Shown: positions 35,601 through 47,287 of the stretch, one piece after another
Layout: each line of letters starts with the position of its first letter
How positions within the stretch are numbered: position 1 is the stretch's first letter
From: Amyloporia xantha
Taxonomy: Eukaryota; Basidiomycota; Agaricomycetes; Polyporales; Adustoporiaceae
NCBI GenBank assembly: GCA_036971615.1
Contig: JAYKKR010000018.1
Location: 310,001-374,000 of the forward strand
Direction: 5' to 3'
Length of the DNA stretch: 64,000 bases
Position numbers and translations under genes: made by a program
The notes under the pieces: model-generated
The model's database searches: none
Told to the model about the DNA's origin: nothing
The model's input: only the letters and a program-made list of their open reading frames with translations

Positions 35601-38147
35601 ACTCTGAAGGTATTGCAGCAAGTGGATGATCTCTTAAAGCGGATTGCAGGAAGTCTCAATGCAAATGAACATTTAGTTCCGAAAGAGCTGCTCATTCTCT
35701 GTCATACACTTGTCAGTCAGAATGCTCGATTTCTCAAGGATGCTCCTCAGCGACGCAGGAAAGGAGGCAAAGGGAACAATGATGCCATTGTGCAGACCAA
35801 GCGTAAGATGGACACGGACACCGATCATTACGCCAGCAATTCGTTCAGGTATCGTCTCGGCTTACTTCTTGGGAAAATTGCGCTAATAATTCTGCAGATT
35901 CGTCAGCTTCGGTTTGGATCTCTTCATAACTGCACATCGTCGTAATCGATTTAACTTCCAAGATTCTGAAATCATTGCTCGTCTGGAGCCCATGGTAGCA
36001 ACTATTGGAAACACATTGTACTCTGACCGCATGCAGGTTGTCATTCCTGGCATGCGGGCCGCCGCCGCCATTCTCAAATGCCCATTGAAATCTGCCGAAA
36101 AATCTGTTCCTGTCTTTGTTCGCCAGATCCTTGACATCATCAAGCACGCTGGCTCGACGGAGTCCGAAGTAGTGCAAACAGCATTCAAGTCGCTCGCCAC
36201 CATCCTCAGAGACCAGCCAGCCGCACAGGTCAAAGAAAAGGACCTGATCTACCTCCTCGAGCTTCTGTCACCAGATCTAGAGGAACCGACCAGACAGGCA
36301 TCAGTGTTTACGATGCTGCGAGCCATAGTGTCTCGCAAGTTTGTCGTTCCTGAAATTTACGACCTGATGGACAAGGTAGCGGAGATCTCGGTGACAAATC
36401 AATCAACCCAGGTTCAGGAGCTTTGTCGCGGAGTTCTTCTTCAATTCCTGTTGGATTACCCTCAAGGGAAAGGCCGACTGCGCAATCAGATGACCCTGCT
36501 AGCAAAGAATCTGTCCTATGTCCATGAAAGCGGGCGCAAGTCGGTGATGGAGCTTCTCAGCGCCATTATCTCCAAGTTCCAGGAGGATCTTGTGAGAGAG
36601 TATGCAGACCTGCTGTTTGTGGCTCTAGTCATGGTCATCGCCAATGACGACTCGCCCAAGTGTCGAGAGATGGCATCAGAGCTGATCAAGAATCTCTTTG
36701 CGCGCTTGGCCGATCCACAACGCAACGTTATCATGTCCCACGTACACTCTTGGGCGGTGCAGTATTCAAATCCACAGCTAGCCAGAGTGTCGTTACAGAT
36801 ATGCGGTATCATCGTGGACCTTCTGCAGAAGGACGTATCGCCATATATTCCAGCCATGTTAGAAGATCTGAACGGTGCTATCAGATACAGTGCGCAGCTA
36901 CTCGAATCTGCCCTGGCCGAAGCCGATGACGGCGACTTGACCGGTCAAGATTTGGAATGGCAAATCTCGTATCATGCCTTGACCGTCTTCTCCAAACTCC
37001 TACGCATCAGTACCGATCTCGCCACACAATCTGACAAGGTGGATTGGCCAGCTGTGGTCGGGCACCTCGTCTTCCCACACGCTTGGACACGCACGGCGTC
37101 GAGTCGGCTTCTCGGGCTGCTGTTTTCTGCAACGCCTGTAGCAGCTCCTATGCCCGATCTTTCCAGAGAGCTCACCTTTCTCCCGACTGGGAATGGAAGA
37201 CGTAGCGAAGAAGCTGTGCCTGCAGCTTCGCAGTCCAAATCTGGACGCAACGCTCAGCCTCCAGATCGTCAAAAACCTCTTCTATATCGGAAAGTGCTTC
37301 TGTGCTATTGAGATGCCTGCACCCGCCGTCGAGTTGGGGGACAACGATACTGAAGCCCAACCTGTTGAAGACGACGAGGACGGAGAGGTCTTTGACGTAC
37401 CGGACAAGCAGAGACATCCGCTTCCGTGGCTGTTTTCGAAACTGTCGTATCAGGCGAGGCACGCGCAGACCGCACGGAGGAATAAAGCGTCGAGTCCGGT
37501 ATGAAACACGCTTACTTCTTCCTCTGAAACATGCTCACACCAGTCCGTCTTCCACAGGAGAACTGGATCCATCAACCTGCGTCTGTCCTCAAGTGGTTCG
37601 CGGCGATGGTCTCATTCATGGACGCAAGCCAGACTGAACGCTTCCTCATGCACATTCTCGCGCCCGTCTACCGGATTACCGAAGATGACACGATACGTGA
37701 TCCGCAGATGGGTTAGTCCTATTTTTCGAATCGTATTTGTGGGCGTTTCTGATTGCCAGTTGTAGGCGAGCTTAAGACCCTGGCGATCGAGCTGCAGGAT
37801 CTTGTACAAGAGAAGGTCGGGACGACGAAGTTTGCGAGCGTGTACAACCGCATTCGACAGAATGTCCTGGGTGTCCGAAGAGAACGGCGCAATGCGCGCG
37901 TCATACAGGTGCGTGTCGCATGGCTCTTGAAAATAGCAACGCGGGATATTGACCGTGCATCATAGACAACAACCCACCCGGAGGTGGCTGCGAAGCGGAA
38001 GCTGCAACGCAATGTTCTCAAGAAAGAGAGTAGGAAGAGGAAAAATCAGACGTTCGCGTGAGTAGAGCTTTCTCATATTATAAATCCAATCTAATGATGG
38101 CTTCCAGCGAGAGCAAAGGTCGGACGAAGAGACGACGAGAAGATTAA
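29628..38147 (+). CDS. utp20: U3 snoRNP / 90S pre-ribosome component UTP20 (DRIM), HEAT-repeat protein
   Basis: Very large nucleolar scaffold of the small-subunit processome, needed for 18S rRNA maturation. The ATG at 29628 begins MNMDSHEQERPAKRFK (a nuclear-type basic patch). After short exons comes the UTP20 N-terminal signature HWKELNLSPQFIKFANAADG and LLLYNWETLIDLWLGALQ. A long exon (about 32410-35850) codes over 1,100 residues of helical HEAT-type repeats, including an acidic stretch (EEDDEGDEDPDSLEE) and KMPRVKPPRTAQIAEAVNRR, typical of the DRIM/UTP20 core. Further exons follow (about 35899-37500, then 37557 on), with VKWFAAMVSFMD-like and VYNRIRQNVLGVRRERRNAR segments. A last intron (GTGAGT...CCAG) leads to the Lys/Arg tail ESKGRTKRRRED, stop 38145-38147. 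The estimated length of about 2,450 aa fits the family (yeast Utp20 is about 2,500). Housekeeping, probably essential. Confidence 0.93.
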
Positions 38148-38329
38148 AGGATGTCGGTGATACCATATTCATCTTAATCATGTGTTGTATGCTATGATTC
38201 TGTCTTTTGCACGCTCCAAATGTTGTGTCGTATCGCATGCATAAATTATTCAATAGGCCAAAATGTACAATAGACATATACAAGTAGAATAGGGATTGTC
38301 CTTGCATTATGCATTAGATGACAATAACG
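38148..38329. other. Convergent 3' intergenic region
   Basis: Only about 180 bp separate the stop codons of utp20 (+) and ctk3 (-). It is AT-rich (GCATAAATTATTC), consistent with two facing polyadenylation regions. Confidence 0.5.
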
Positions 38330-39309
38330 CTATGATAAATCCATCGCCTGCTCGCCATCATGCGACGGAAAACACAGCGCATTCTCTTCTGCGGCCGCCT
38401 CGTCGTCATCCTCGTTCCAATCACTGGTAGTCTCCCAGTCGTTGTCAAACTCTATGTCGAGCGTAAGCTCACCCTCCCCGTCCCCGTCATCGGTAAGTGG
38501 CAAGAACGACGCGAGAATAGGTGGCAGGTGCGTGTGCGGGTTGTGCGACACGGGCTGGACCCATCGCCGCTCTCGAAGCCGCTTGTGCCGCTCCCGGTCT
38601 TCCTCGATCCGCTTGAATATCTCTCCGCGAGGAAGCGGCGGCGCTGCAGAGCGACCTGACGGAGACGTGCCGCCTGTTTGCTGTTCCTGTTCGAGGGATG
38701 TACGGCGGCTGTCCAGAGTAGTGAGAACGTCATCTACTTTTTGTGGGTCGAGCACGCGCTTGCTCCGCCAGCTCTCCAGGATCTGCAGGTTTAAGAGTAA
38801 GCTAGACGGTAGGGGGCTATGTAACCGGACACAGAACTTGTTTGGTGCTCATCAAGTTGGGGAGGCCCTGTCGTCCTTCGGGTACGACATATTCCACGAT
38901 TTTACCAAGGTCGCGGGCAACATAATCGACATAGAACGAGTTCTGGCTACCGTCCTGGCTTACGGCGCCGGAATGAGACTTGGCAAGAAGTGACGTCTCA
39001 CATAACGAGTCGAGGAGGTACAGAATATTGATGCGGTTGTTGAGAGAACCCTATACCAAGTCATTATTGAAGTATTGACATCTGCACGGACCGCATACCT
39101 TTTGACATTCCTCGACGATACAATCCCATAAATCTTCTCCGCAGCCAGAGAAGTACTTCAGGGCGTAGCCAACAATCTTTTGAATGGATTGTTGAGAACT
39201 GCGCTGTGACCTACTCAGGACGTAAAGAGTGGTGAAGGGGCGGGTTTACTGACGCATTGAGTTTCCGAAGAAGAGATAGGAATTGGATTCGGACTTCAAA
39301 GGGGTCCAT
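38330..39309 (-). CDS. ctk3: CTD kinase subunit gamma (Ctk3-like)
   Basis: Regulatory subunit of the CTDK-I complex, which phosphorylates the RNA polymerase II C-terminal domain. The ATG at 39309 starts MDPFEVRIQFLSLLRKLNA. After a short intron comes the CID-like fold SIQKIVGYALKYFSGCGEDL and LWDCIVEECQK. Next are NNRINILYLLDSLCE and FYVDYVARDLGKIVEYVVPE, then ILESWR joined to KRVLDPQKVDDVLTTLDSRR. This is the Ctk3 N-terminal domain layout. The C-terminal half (EIFKRIEEDRERHKRLRERRW) is the conserved helical Ctk3 C-terminal motif, ending with an acidic tail. About 250 aa in five exons; family members are about 200-300 aa. It is convergent with utp20. Confidence 0.88.
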
Positions 39310-40024
39310 AGCGCGACTTCTGATAGCAGGTCCTAAGGCCAGTAACACTGTCCACGAAGAGTATGAAGGGATAAAGAAGGCAACAGAAAGTCTAGAGCAA
39401 GGAGTCGCTACCTTGCAAGAACACAGTGACAGTCGAAGTAGTTACTAGGAATACATCCACTGCCATTACAAAACAAGGGCTTGCTCAAATGCGGTGATTG
39501 CCGAGAAGGATGCTGGGCGCTTGATCGTACATGCAGCGAGATAGAATATTTGAAAGCTGCATCCGGTGTACTAGTACTGTACTGTCGCACAATATATTGC
39601 ACTTTTCAATGATCCCCAATGGCGCAACTAAATAAATTCAAATGTCACTCAAGAACCACATAGACCATTACGACAGGCCATCATCGACAGGCTTCTGCTC
39701 GCGCCGCGCATCCCTTTCCATCCATGAGTAAGTAAGTAGTACAGAGCTGACCAACATTCACCGTAGGGTAAACGAGCATGTATTATCCGGCATAGGACTA
39801 CGTCCTCTAGCGGATATAGAACAGGAAAAAAGTGTCACATATTGTATCTAACACAGACAGTGGCAGTGCAATTTATCATTCGCGGCGTACACTTTGTTTC
39901 AGACCCTCTACACCATCCGAGCCTTTCACCTTCCACTAGTAGCAAAGAGGTCTTCCTCTTCACCCGTACTCTGGAGCTTGCTGAGCCTTCCTCCCGGAGA
40001 CCCAGAACTGCACCCGACTTCAAT
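39310..40024. other. Intergenic region between ctk3 and the SF1 helicase
   Basis: Holds the ctk3 promoter and the helicase 3' end. No coding frame with domain features and no repeat was recognised. Confidence 0.4.
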
Positions 40025-43000
40025 TTAGCTCTTTCGGCCTGAGGCTGCTGGGCGCCACTTCTTTAAAACTGCCAGGTCATTAGCGGAAGAGCTGCCTTCC
40101 TGCGGTGAATTTGCATTCCCTTTGACGTTCCACGCGCTCTTGCTCGCAGCCGCACTGTAGGATGTGCCGCTATCGGTAGACTGCAGTGCATATCCTCTCC
40201 ACGGGCGGTGGCCCTGGAAGCAATCTATCTCAGGTAGAGAAGGGAAACGGGTCAGCAGCAGGCGCCGATTCCCGCCTCCAACCGGGCGCCGTAGAGCCGA
40301 GCGTAAGTCTCTGCAGGTTCGCCGTCAGGGAAGGTACCGATGTAAATGATACCTGTCGCTGGAATAGACACAGGACGAGGGAGGGATGTCGTGACCTTCC
40401 CAAGTGCTCCGGGTAGATTTATCGCACGATCAGAAATGACCGGTGGCGAAGTCCAAGTTCGTACTCTCCCTAGACTCCCTTCCCAGTGGTTTGCCATCAT
40501 TCCTAGCAACGTGTTTTGTCCACCGCTAGTGAACAGAAATTGTCTGTTGGTTACAATAACCATCCCAAGTTGGCAACGCGTCAACATCACGTTCATTCTG
40601 TTCTGCGAGCGTAAGAAGCCAGGGTTGGTTGTCCGCACGGTGGATACTATGACAAACTCCTCTTCATGGCCTGGACAGATATGAGTGAGCAGTATGGCAA
40701 TGTACATCGAGAGACCGCACCTTGGAAGCTATCAACATTGTATACCATGTCCCACGGTAGATATTCTGTTTTCAATTGCTTCTGGATGGCACGCCGCTGC
40801 GCGTCGTATGGTGTGATAATGCAGAACTCCTTCTGACGATAGTAGTGGCGTACGAGATTGACGACTGTGTGAATCTCCTCTACATTCTACGTATACGACA
40901 ACGTCACCATCATCTTGCTTCGAATGACAATTGCGAAGACTTACGATCCAGCTCTGGCCGTCTCGTTCTTCATCCCCCTTGGCGACATCGACAAATTTAA
41001 TGCATGACATTTCTTGTACTTTATGCTTAGATTGCAGCTTGGAGTCGTAGACGTGGCACGAGATAAAGTTGCCCAACGGAAGAGGCATTCGGTCTTACAG
41101 CCGCATGCATGTTGAGCGAAACATCAATAAGAACATAATAACGAACTCACATTGCGTATCGAGGAAGTAGGCATGTGTGCGAAGATGCTTGAAGTCGAAG
41201 ATCGTCTGTATCTCTGGGGCAGCATCTTTCCCGTATGGCGGGACTGCAGGATGCTTAGTGATGGGTACATGCGTAAGCGAACAAACGTACGCTGTTTCGG
41301 GTCGCCAAAAAGGCACATTTTCTCGAGACTCTTGAACTCGGAAAACAAATGCTAGAATAGACAGATGTAATCACCACGCTGCAGAGTTTCTCGCTACCGT
41401 TTGAGATTCGACGCACCATGAATTCAAACGCGTCGATTTGTGAGGCTTCGTCTACCACAAGCCTCTCCACGGGGACCAAATCAAACAAGCGGCAATCTTT
41501 GATGGCAGGATTCGACAGCATGCTGAGAGTGGACAAAATGACGACTGAACCACTGAGCAGACGTTCTGCATCGACGGCGTCGCGAAATAGTTCATCAGAT
41601 CGGACTATATAACGTGAGATCGGCTTGTATATGTGCTCGTGCCTGTACAAAGGAGTTGTCAGTTGATCTTACATGGCCTTTTGGGGATTACGCTACCCAC
41701 CATTCTACGAAAAACTCTTTGGAAACGATCAATTTGAAGTCGATCTCAAGTTTAGCAAAGCTCAGCGCGATGTTCTTGACACCGACATTGGACTGAGCTA
41801 CGACCCAAACCGGGCAGCGTTCTTCGTCCCAATATTGAGCAGCGGCTGATATTGTCTTCGTCTTACCTGTACCGGGTGGTCCTAAGCAAACAAAGTGAGA
41901 TCGAAGTCTTAGATCCTGGAGCGAACGTAGATTGGACTACCATGTGCAATCACTAAAGGTCCCACCCCAAATACCATTGCGTTAGCAACCTGCTCTTGAG
42001 AAGGATTGAGACCAAGATGGGAGAACACAGAGGAGGAGAGCCGCTGTTTAGCTCCCAACCCAGAGAGTGTAACAGGCGTAGGAAACCATAGAAGCTGGAT
42101 AAGTTCGGAGTCCGCCAGGGATATTTCGCCACGCAATAGGCGGAGAAGAAACTCGTCGCGTGCTCGTTCTGCATTCGTGAGTTCTTCTCTGCCTATCACG
42201 CGGACACTTTCCACTGTGCCGCGGATGCTGCCACTCATGAGCTTGACCGTCGTCGCCTTGCCTTCATATTTTATAGCCTGACCATACGATGTTGTACCGT
42301 CGGAATTGCTGAAAACAACAGTGGTCTGCGCAGGTTTCAGCTAGGTCACTTGAAAGGACTGTGCTGTTTACCTGTTCGCTGCGGCGGACCCGGCTTTTGT
42401 ACGCGGAATTCTTCACCGTCACGCTGTCGTCACCGCTTGTAATATCTTCAAACTCATTCTGCATCTGCTTTGGCCTCTGTTGTTCAAGGAGCTCAACGGT
42501 CTTCATTAAGCGACAGACAACAGCCAGTTCCTCCTGACGGAGCCGTTGCGCAGTATTGATTTTGCTAGCCCAATGAATGTCTTCCGAAAACATCTCCGCA
42601 AGGCTGAGAAGCAGGATATTTGTTGATTATATCCAGCATCGACTGTCAACAAACAAACTGACCTCGCACATAACCATGCACGTAGGCAGACGTCCTTCTC
42701 CTGACTACCAAACCAGACGGCGTTGATGGCGTGACGATCAAAACCTGGAGTAACCTTCTTATATATAAAAGTCGTCGGCGACCAGACGTCCCTAGTGGAC
42801 GTAGAGAGTAAGGTTCCCAGGTCGACACCACGACTGTGGCAGCCGAGAAGGCGATAGACGTGGAGGGCAAGCCGGACCATATCGAAAGCTGCCAAAAGAC
42901 AAGACTCGGAAGAAAAGACTGCCTGAAGAGCAGCCCAGCTGAGCGTACGACCTCCCGAGACGTGCAAGAGAAAGACGTGATTCTGAGTAGCGAACGCCAC

Positions 43001-43465
43001 AGCGTCTATAGTGGCGTCTTCCGAGAGCTGGAGGGACACTCCCAGGACTTGCGGGGGATCTGTCGTATCGCGTCGACGAGTTGTTTAGTCTGATTGCAGG
43101 AGAACCTTCGCAAAGAAATGCGCTCGTGGAAAATGGGAATCAGCTTCTGCTGGAGGTATTGAGATGCAAGGGGTGGCAAAGACATGGCTGCTGCGTGGAG
43201 GGAAGAAGCGAGTCAGGTTCTGAGACGCTTATGCTGTGTTATATGGGTACTTACTGCGCTCAATACCACGAGTTTGATGGAGTCTTCTTTGCAGAAGCGC
43301 AGCGCAACCATGAGGTCCCCTTCACAAAATGATTCGCATCTGAGCGGTAATGATAACGTAGAGAACACTAAATCTATTAACTTCGTGACCTGGTCGGGCA
43401 AACGACGATCGGAAGATTGGATACAGTTGCGTACCGTTGAGACGGATTTGTGATTGTGCGGTCAT
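40025..43465 (-). CDS. UPF1-like SF1 helicase with a degenerate RNase H-like N-terminal region
   Basis: Protein of about 950 aa in ten or more exons. The N-terminal third (SLQLSEDATIDAVAFATQNH, AFDMVRLALHVYRLLG, VDLGTLL) looks like a 3'-5' exonuclease/RNase H-like fold, but without a clear acidic catalytic set. Then comes a helical linker (QEELAVVCRLMKTVELLEQQ) and SF1B helicase motifs: NPSQEQVANAM (Q motif), PPGTGKTKTISAAAQYW (I, about 41880-41830), VVDEASQID (II), CLFGDPKQ (III), CIITPYDAQR (IV), GHEEEFVIVSTVRT (V) and NVMLTRCQ (VI). A low-complexity C-terminal exon ends ASGRKS at 40025. The start at 43465 (MTAQSQIRL) is the best upstream ATG, but the first junctions are uncertain. SF1B enzymes of this kind act on RNA or DNA. 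The exact role is unknown; NMD UPF1 itself is excluded because the CH domain is missing. Confidence 0.82.
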
Positions 43466-44230
43466 CGCTTCAGCTGGTCAGAGTAAGCTGCAACAGCCTC
43501 TCTACGTCCAGTGCGTTCTATATGACATCCACACCGTCAGACAAGCAAAATTGGAAGGATGGCAGTATCATGATCGCGCAGTCGATCTGTGGTCTGGAGG
43601 GGTCCGATTAATTCGGGCGCACATCAAAGCGATAGCCTTCCCTGGGACCCTACGATGCTGCTCTCCTGCCATATCCTGTCGTCATGAGGCGTCGAGACAG
43701 GAAGGATAGGGCAAATGCGAACCATAATAGCTTCATATCACGGCGACCTCATGGCCTCGTCCCACAAGCCATGGAACTGGTATTTGCAATTGCGATACTG
43801 CGATTCACGGGGAAAGGAGGTCAACGCGGACCCATGTAGCCAAACTTCACGAGGCCGGGTGGTATGCTGACACATGCCGATACCCCTGCCCTCCAGGTTT
43901 TGTTCCGGTCATACAAGATGCTGGCGGTCAAGAGCATGAATGATAGGTGGTAGACCAGGGAGCAGTAGCAAAAATGAACAGATAAGGCGGGCAACAAAGG
44001 GCCTGCATCAGAGTCAGCCATGGCGCCCGCGAAATTCAAGCGATCGGTGTGCCTACTGCCTTCGATGGTCGACCTAGGGAGCACCCAGCTCGGGTGGTGA
44101 CACGTCTGTTCACAAGAATGTGCGTCGTGGCTGCCCAGTGGGGTCTGTTCGAAGAGAAATTTGATGCTGACTACAGCGTAAGCCGAACAATGAACGTGCC
44201 AAAGATCTCCGGAAACAATTGAGGATTCAC

Positions 44231-44237
44231 TATATAA
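44231..44237 (+). promoter_or_regulatory. TATA box candidate (TATATAA)
   Basis: A clean TATATAAG stands 84 bp upstream of the ATG at 44315, a normal spacing for fungal genes. This is the main reason to suspect a small gene downstream. Confidence 0.4.
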
Positions 44238-44314
44238 GTGTTCGAGAACCCACCAGCTCCGCTTTTCATTAAGACAAGCCGTTCAAACGAGAAGCACACC
44301 TATTGCACACTAGC

Positions 44315-44579
44315 ATATGTCAAGCCTCTTCGGAAGTCCTCGTGCAGAACGTCCCGCAGCACTGCCGAACCAAATGGCACCCTAAACTCCTCGCATAGAA
44401 CGCACATTGAGGAAGAGGATTCCGCTTCCTCAATGGGCCGTCTATCCCTCGGAGAGGATTTCATCTGTCGTCCAGACGTACCGTTCGAGACTAAGAAGGG
44501 CAGCAATGAGAATTATAACTTACGACTAGAGAAAGGAATCCCGGAGAGGATATCGCACAGCATCAGCTCGGGACGATGA
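44315..44579 (+). CDS. Possible small gene, unrecognised
   Basis: The ATG at 44315 gives MSSLFGSPRAERPAALPNQM before a stop. An overlapping frame stays open to 44579 and codes an acidic/Ser segment (THIEEEDSASSMGRLSLG, then DFICRPDVPFETKKG). An intron inside about 44337-44395 (for example GTGCAG...CATAG) could join the two. The family is not recognised and the model is speculative. Product length would be about 75-80 aa. Confidence 0.22.
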
Positions 44580-44984
44580 TGCCAGAGATAGACTCCGATG
44601 CGCTTTATGAGTCCAATTAACGACTCGAGCAAGTATGTACGGGACCAAGAGCGGGGTAGCTAGAAAACAAGTCTCCCATTACTGTAATCGCCACGGTAGA
44701 CAAACATTCTTGTCGCGCGGCAGAGTGTCGGGCGTCTATTAAGACTAGCATGTGACCTGTCGCCGCTGTGTTTGCGGGCTATCCTGTCTTCCTAATGCCG
44801 CACTGTGGTTGGGTTGAGCTCTGGTTGTTGCAGCCTTGCATGCCTCGTATTATGTGGCTCAACCTGCCCAGGATACTGCCATCAAATTGTGCGCTGGAAG
44901 TGAGTGAATGTCTCTTTCCTGCCCTACTGCTCCGAATGTTTCTCTTTCTCCCTGAATAGCTGCTCTCTGCTACCATGCTACTCA

Positions 44985-45320
44985 CAGTGAACACTGGTGC
45001 TGGTTAGAGTCACTCAGTCGGCGGGTTGAATCACACTTCCACCCTGTGACCGGGTTAAACCTGGGAGGGTTAATTAAGGGTGGTTTTCACCCTCTTCATT
45101 CGACCAAATTCAACCCAGTCTTGGGGCTGTTTTCACTATCGACGAAGATTTCGCATGGTGAAAGCGGACATTTTTCGTGTTACTTTCACCATGTGTGCAC
45201 CGGGTTAGCATAACCCAATATTAGCTAAAATAACCATGCAGACGGGTGGAAGTGAGCCATGTCTGAGGGTTGATTTCACCCGATTTTGCCTCCATAGTGA
45301 CTGCCACCATGCTCAGTAGT
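44985..45320. mobile_element. Foldback/MITE-like element rich in TTTCACC and GGGTT words
   Basis: The left part (about 44988-45060) and right part (about 45240-45318) form imperfect inverted repeats. CACTTCCACCC at about 45038 pairs with GGGTGGAAGTG at about 45244; GGTTGAATCAC/GGTTGATTTCACCC and the outer (G)AGTCACT/AGTGACT words also pair. The inside repeats GGTGAAA/TTTCACC and GGGTTA/TAACCC. There is no coding capacity. A non-autonomous DNA element is the best explanation; exact ends and target duplication are not defined. Confidence 0.5.
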
Positions 45321-45617
45321 ATGCAATAGCAAACACATAGGGTCCTAACGTTCAACAAGCCCAATTATGTACCCACTCATCATGGGAAAAAACATCACCA
45401 TGTTGTCCACAAGCTCTGGTATATGTGACGTAGTTTGATACATGAGCATCAATTGCAATACATGTTTACTAGTAGTACAGCCCACTCAATATACTTCTTT
45501 TTGCGATTATTCTCGAGGTCTTAGTACAGCTGGTATATTGCCGCGGTCAGTGCCTGGTATACCTTATCGATAGTCCATAGCTGTTATCACGAAATTCATG
45601 TCTAGCTCGTGCCATAC
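45321..45617. other. Spacer at the 3' end of the decarboxylase gene
   Basis: AT-rich, no coding frame. It presumably contains the polyadenylation region of the minus-strand decarboxylase gene. Confidence 0.4.
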
Positions 45618-47287
45618 CTAAATCGCCGCCTTCCCCACGGAAAAGCCGACCTGGCACACATCGACAACGTAGCGAAGTCAGCTTGGGATCGCGAAACCCG
45701 CACGCCCGCACGCACCTTCACAAGCGTCTCCATCGGCACCGCCGAAGTCTTCCTCAGGTCCTCGTCGAACGTGACAAGACCCTGCGGGAAGAGCGCGACG
45801 ACCGTACTCCCACCGTACGCGAAATAACCCAGCTCGTCCCCGCGCTTCACCTCCGCTCCAGGTTGCGAGCCCGTGGTCCAAATGATGGAGCCGACCTACA
45901 TATATGGAGATATGAGGATGGGAGAGATGGCGTTATATGCACCACTAGACGTCAGAAAGTCATCGATTCAAGGGAGTCGACAACGCACGAGCATCGCCCC
46001 GATCGCGACGAACGCGACGGGCTTTCCGGACGCGGCGTGTGTCATGGAGAGCACCGCCCGCTTATTCGCGGTGAACACATCAAAGCCAGGCTCGTTCACC
46101 GCCTGCGGATTTACTGCGGTCTCGCACGTCAGCGGCGGGGGCAGGCGCAATGGGCGAGGCAAAGGGACGACGCACCGGTGTAGTACTCGCCGGAGATGTC
46201 CTTCACTTCTCCGATCGTGCCGTCAATGGGGCTGTGGAACCGGTGGTAGTCTGCTGGGGCGAGGCTGGTCGTAGGCGCGTCAGCGAGACATGGCACAGAG
46301 ACAACGAAGCAAATACGTACCGGAACACAGCAATGCTCGCGCCATCGAACGCGCGGGCAGTATCCGAGTCGGGTGCGACACCGAGGAGGTTCGGGATCGT
46401 GAAGTTGTTGCCCTTTATCCTGCGTGGCCGACAGGGCATGACAACGAGCTTGCAGGGAGAGGACTATCGACACGCACCAGAACTGCTGAGCGAGGCTCGT
46501 AGTCTCGTACACGACGAGCCGGCAGTCCGCCGCGCTGCTGATCCCCGCAGGGTCCGTCGCGTTCTGGATGGGGCGCGCATCAGCCTTCAGCTTGCTGGGA
46601 AAGAGTCAGCGAGCGATGGCCAGCGCACGCGGACGCGGACATACCGAAAGAAGAACTCGTTGAAGCAGCCGTACTTGGAGAGGTCGGGCTGGAGGAGCTC
46701 GTCGGTGCGAATGGCGTACGTCTGGATGAAGGACGGGATGGACTTGACCGATTGGGGAGAGTCGTAGATCTTGCCTTGCTGTCCATGGACGTGTCAGAGG
46801 AGATCGCCAGTTGAATAACAGAGTAGCACGCACACGCTCGGAGAGCTCCTTCAGGATGGTCTCGACAGACTTGTTGTGCAGCACCTTCCGCTGCTCACCC
46901 CCGTAGAACAGCAGATGCATGCCCAGCCTGCATGCTGTCAGCACCCCGAGATGAGATACGCCACAGATATACCCACCGCGTATAGATCGGCATGCTCTCG
47001 AAGAACCGCTGCCCGGTCGTGCGGTCGACGACGTAGTTCCCGACATGGTACTCGCTCGCCAGCTTCTCGAGGCCGGGGACGAGCTTATGCACGAACGGGA
47101 TCTCAGCGATCCTGTGCATTGGTGCATGGATGCCATGGCGGACGTCGTGTTGCTCGGCGGAGTGGTCGACGAGGGTGTCGAGCGTCTGGGCGACGAAGCC
47201 GGGGTCCTGAGTTTGGGCGGGAAGGTTGGTGCCTTGGATGTTTTGCACGGGCCTCTGCTGGGCGTCGGACTCGGTAAGATGAGACAT
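45618..47287 (-). CDS. Phosphatidylserine decarboxylase family protein
   Basis: Pyruvoyl enzyme family that converts phosphatidylserine to phosphatidylethanolamine. About 390 aa in about ten exons. The ATG at 47287 starts MSHLTESDAQQRPVQ. Seen in order: IPFVHKLVPGLEKLASEY, FNEFFFR joined to KLKADARPI, LLGVAPDSDTARAFDGASI, the paired-His motif APADYHRFHSP, the inner DGTIGEVKDISGEYYTVNP, MTHAASGKPVAFVAIGA, and the autocleavage site YFAYGGST (Ser gives the pyruvoyl group). The last intron 45651-45715 (GTGCGT...CCAG) gives the proper end METLVK-VGFSVGKAAI, stop 45618-45620. There is no signal peptide, transmembrane helix or C2 domain, so it is a soluble, non-mitochondrial type. This broad fungal clade also includes aromatic amino-acid decarboxylases, so the substrate should not be assumed. 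Confidence 0.87.

Larger units (their letters stand above)
43466..44984. other. Intergenic region with weak coding traces
   Basis: A minus-strand frame at about 44020-43821 (MADSDAGPLLPALS..., a hydrophobic stretch, then a Gly-rich end) looks partly coding but has no partners. The plus-strand candidate at 44315-44579 is listed separately. I recognise nothing else. Confidence 0.3.
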
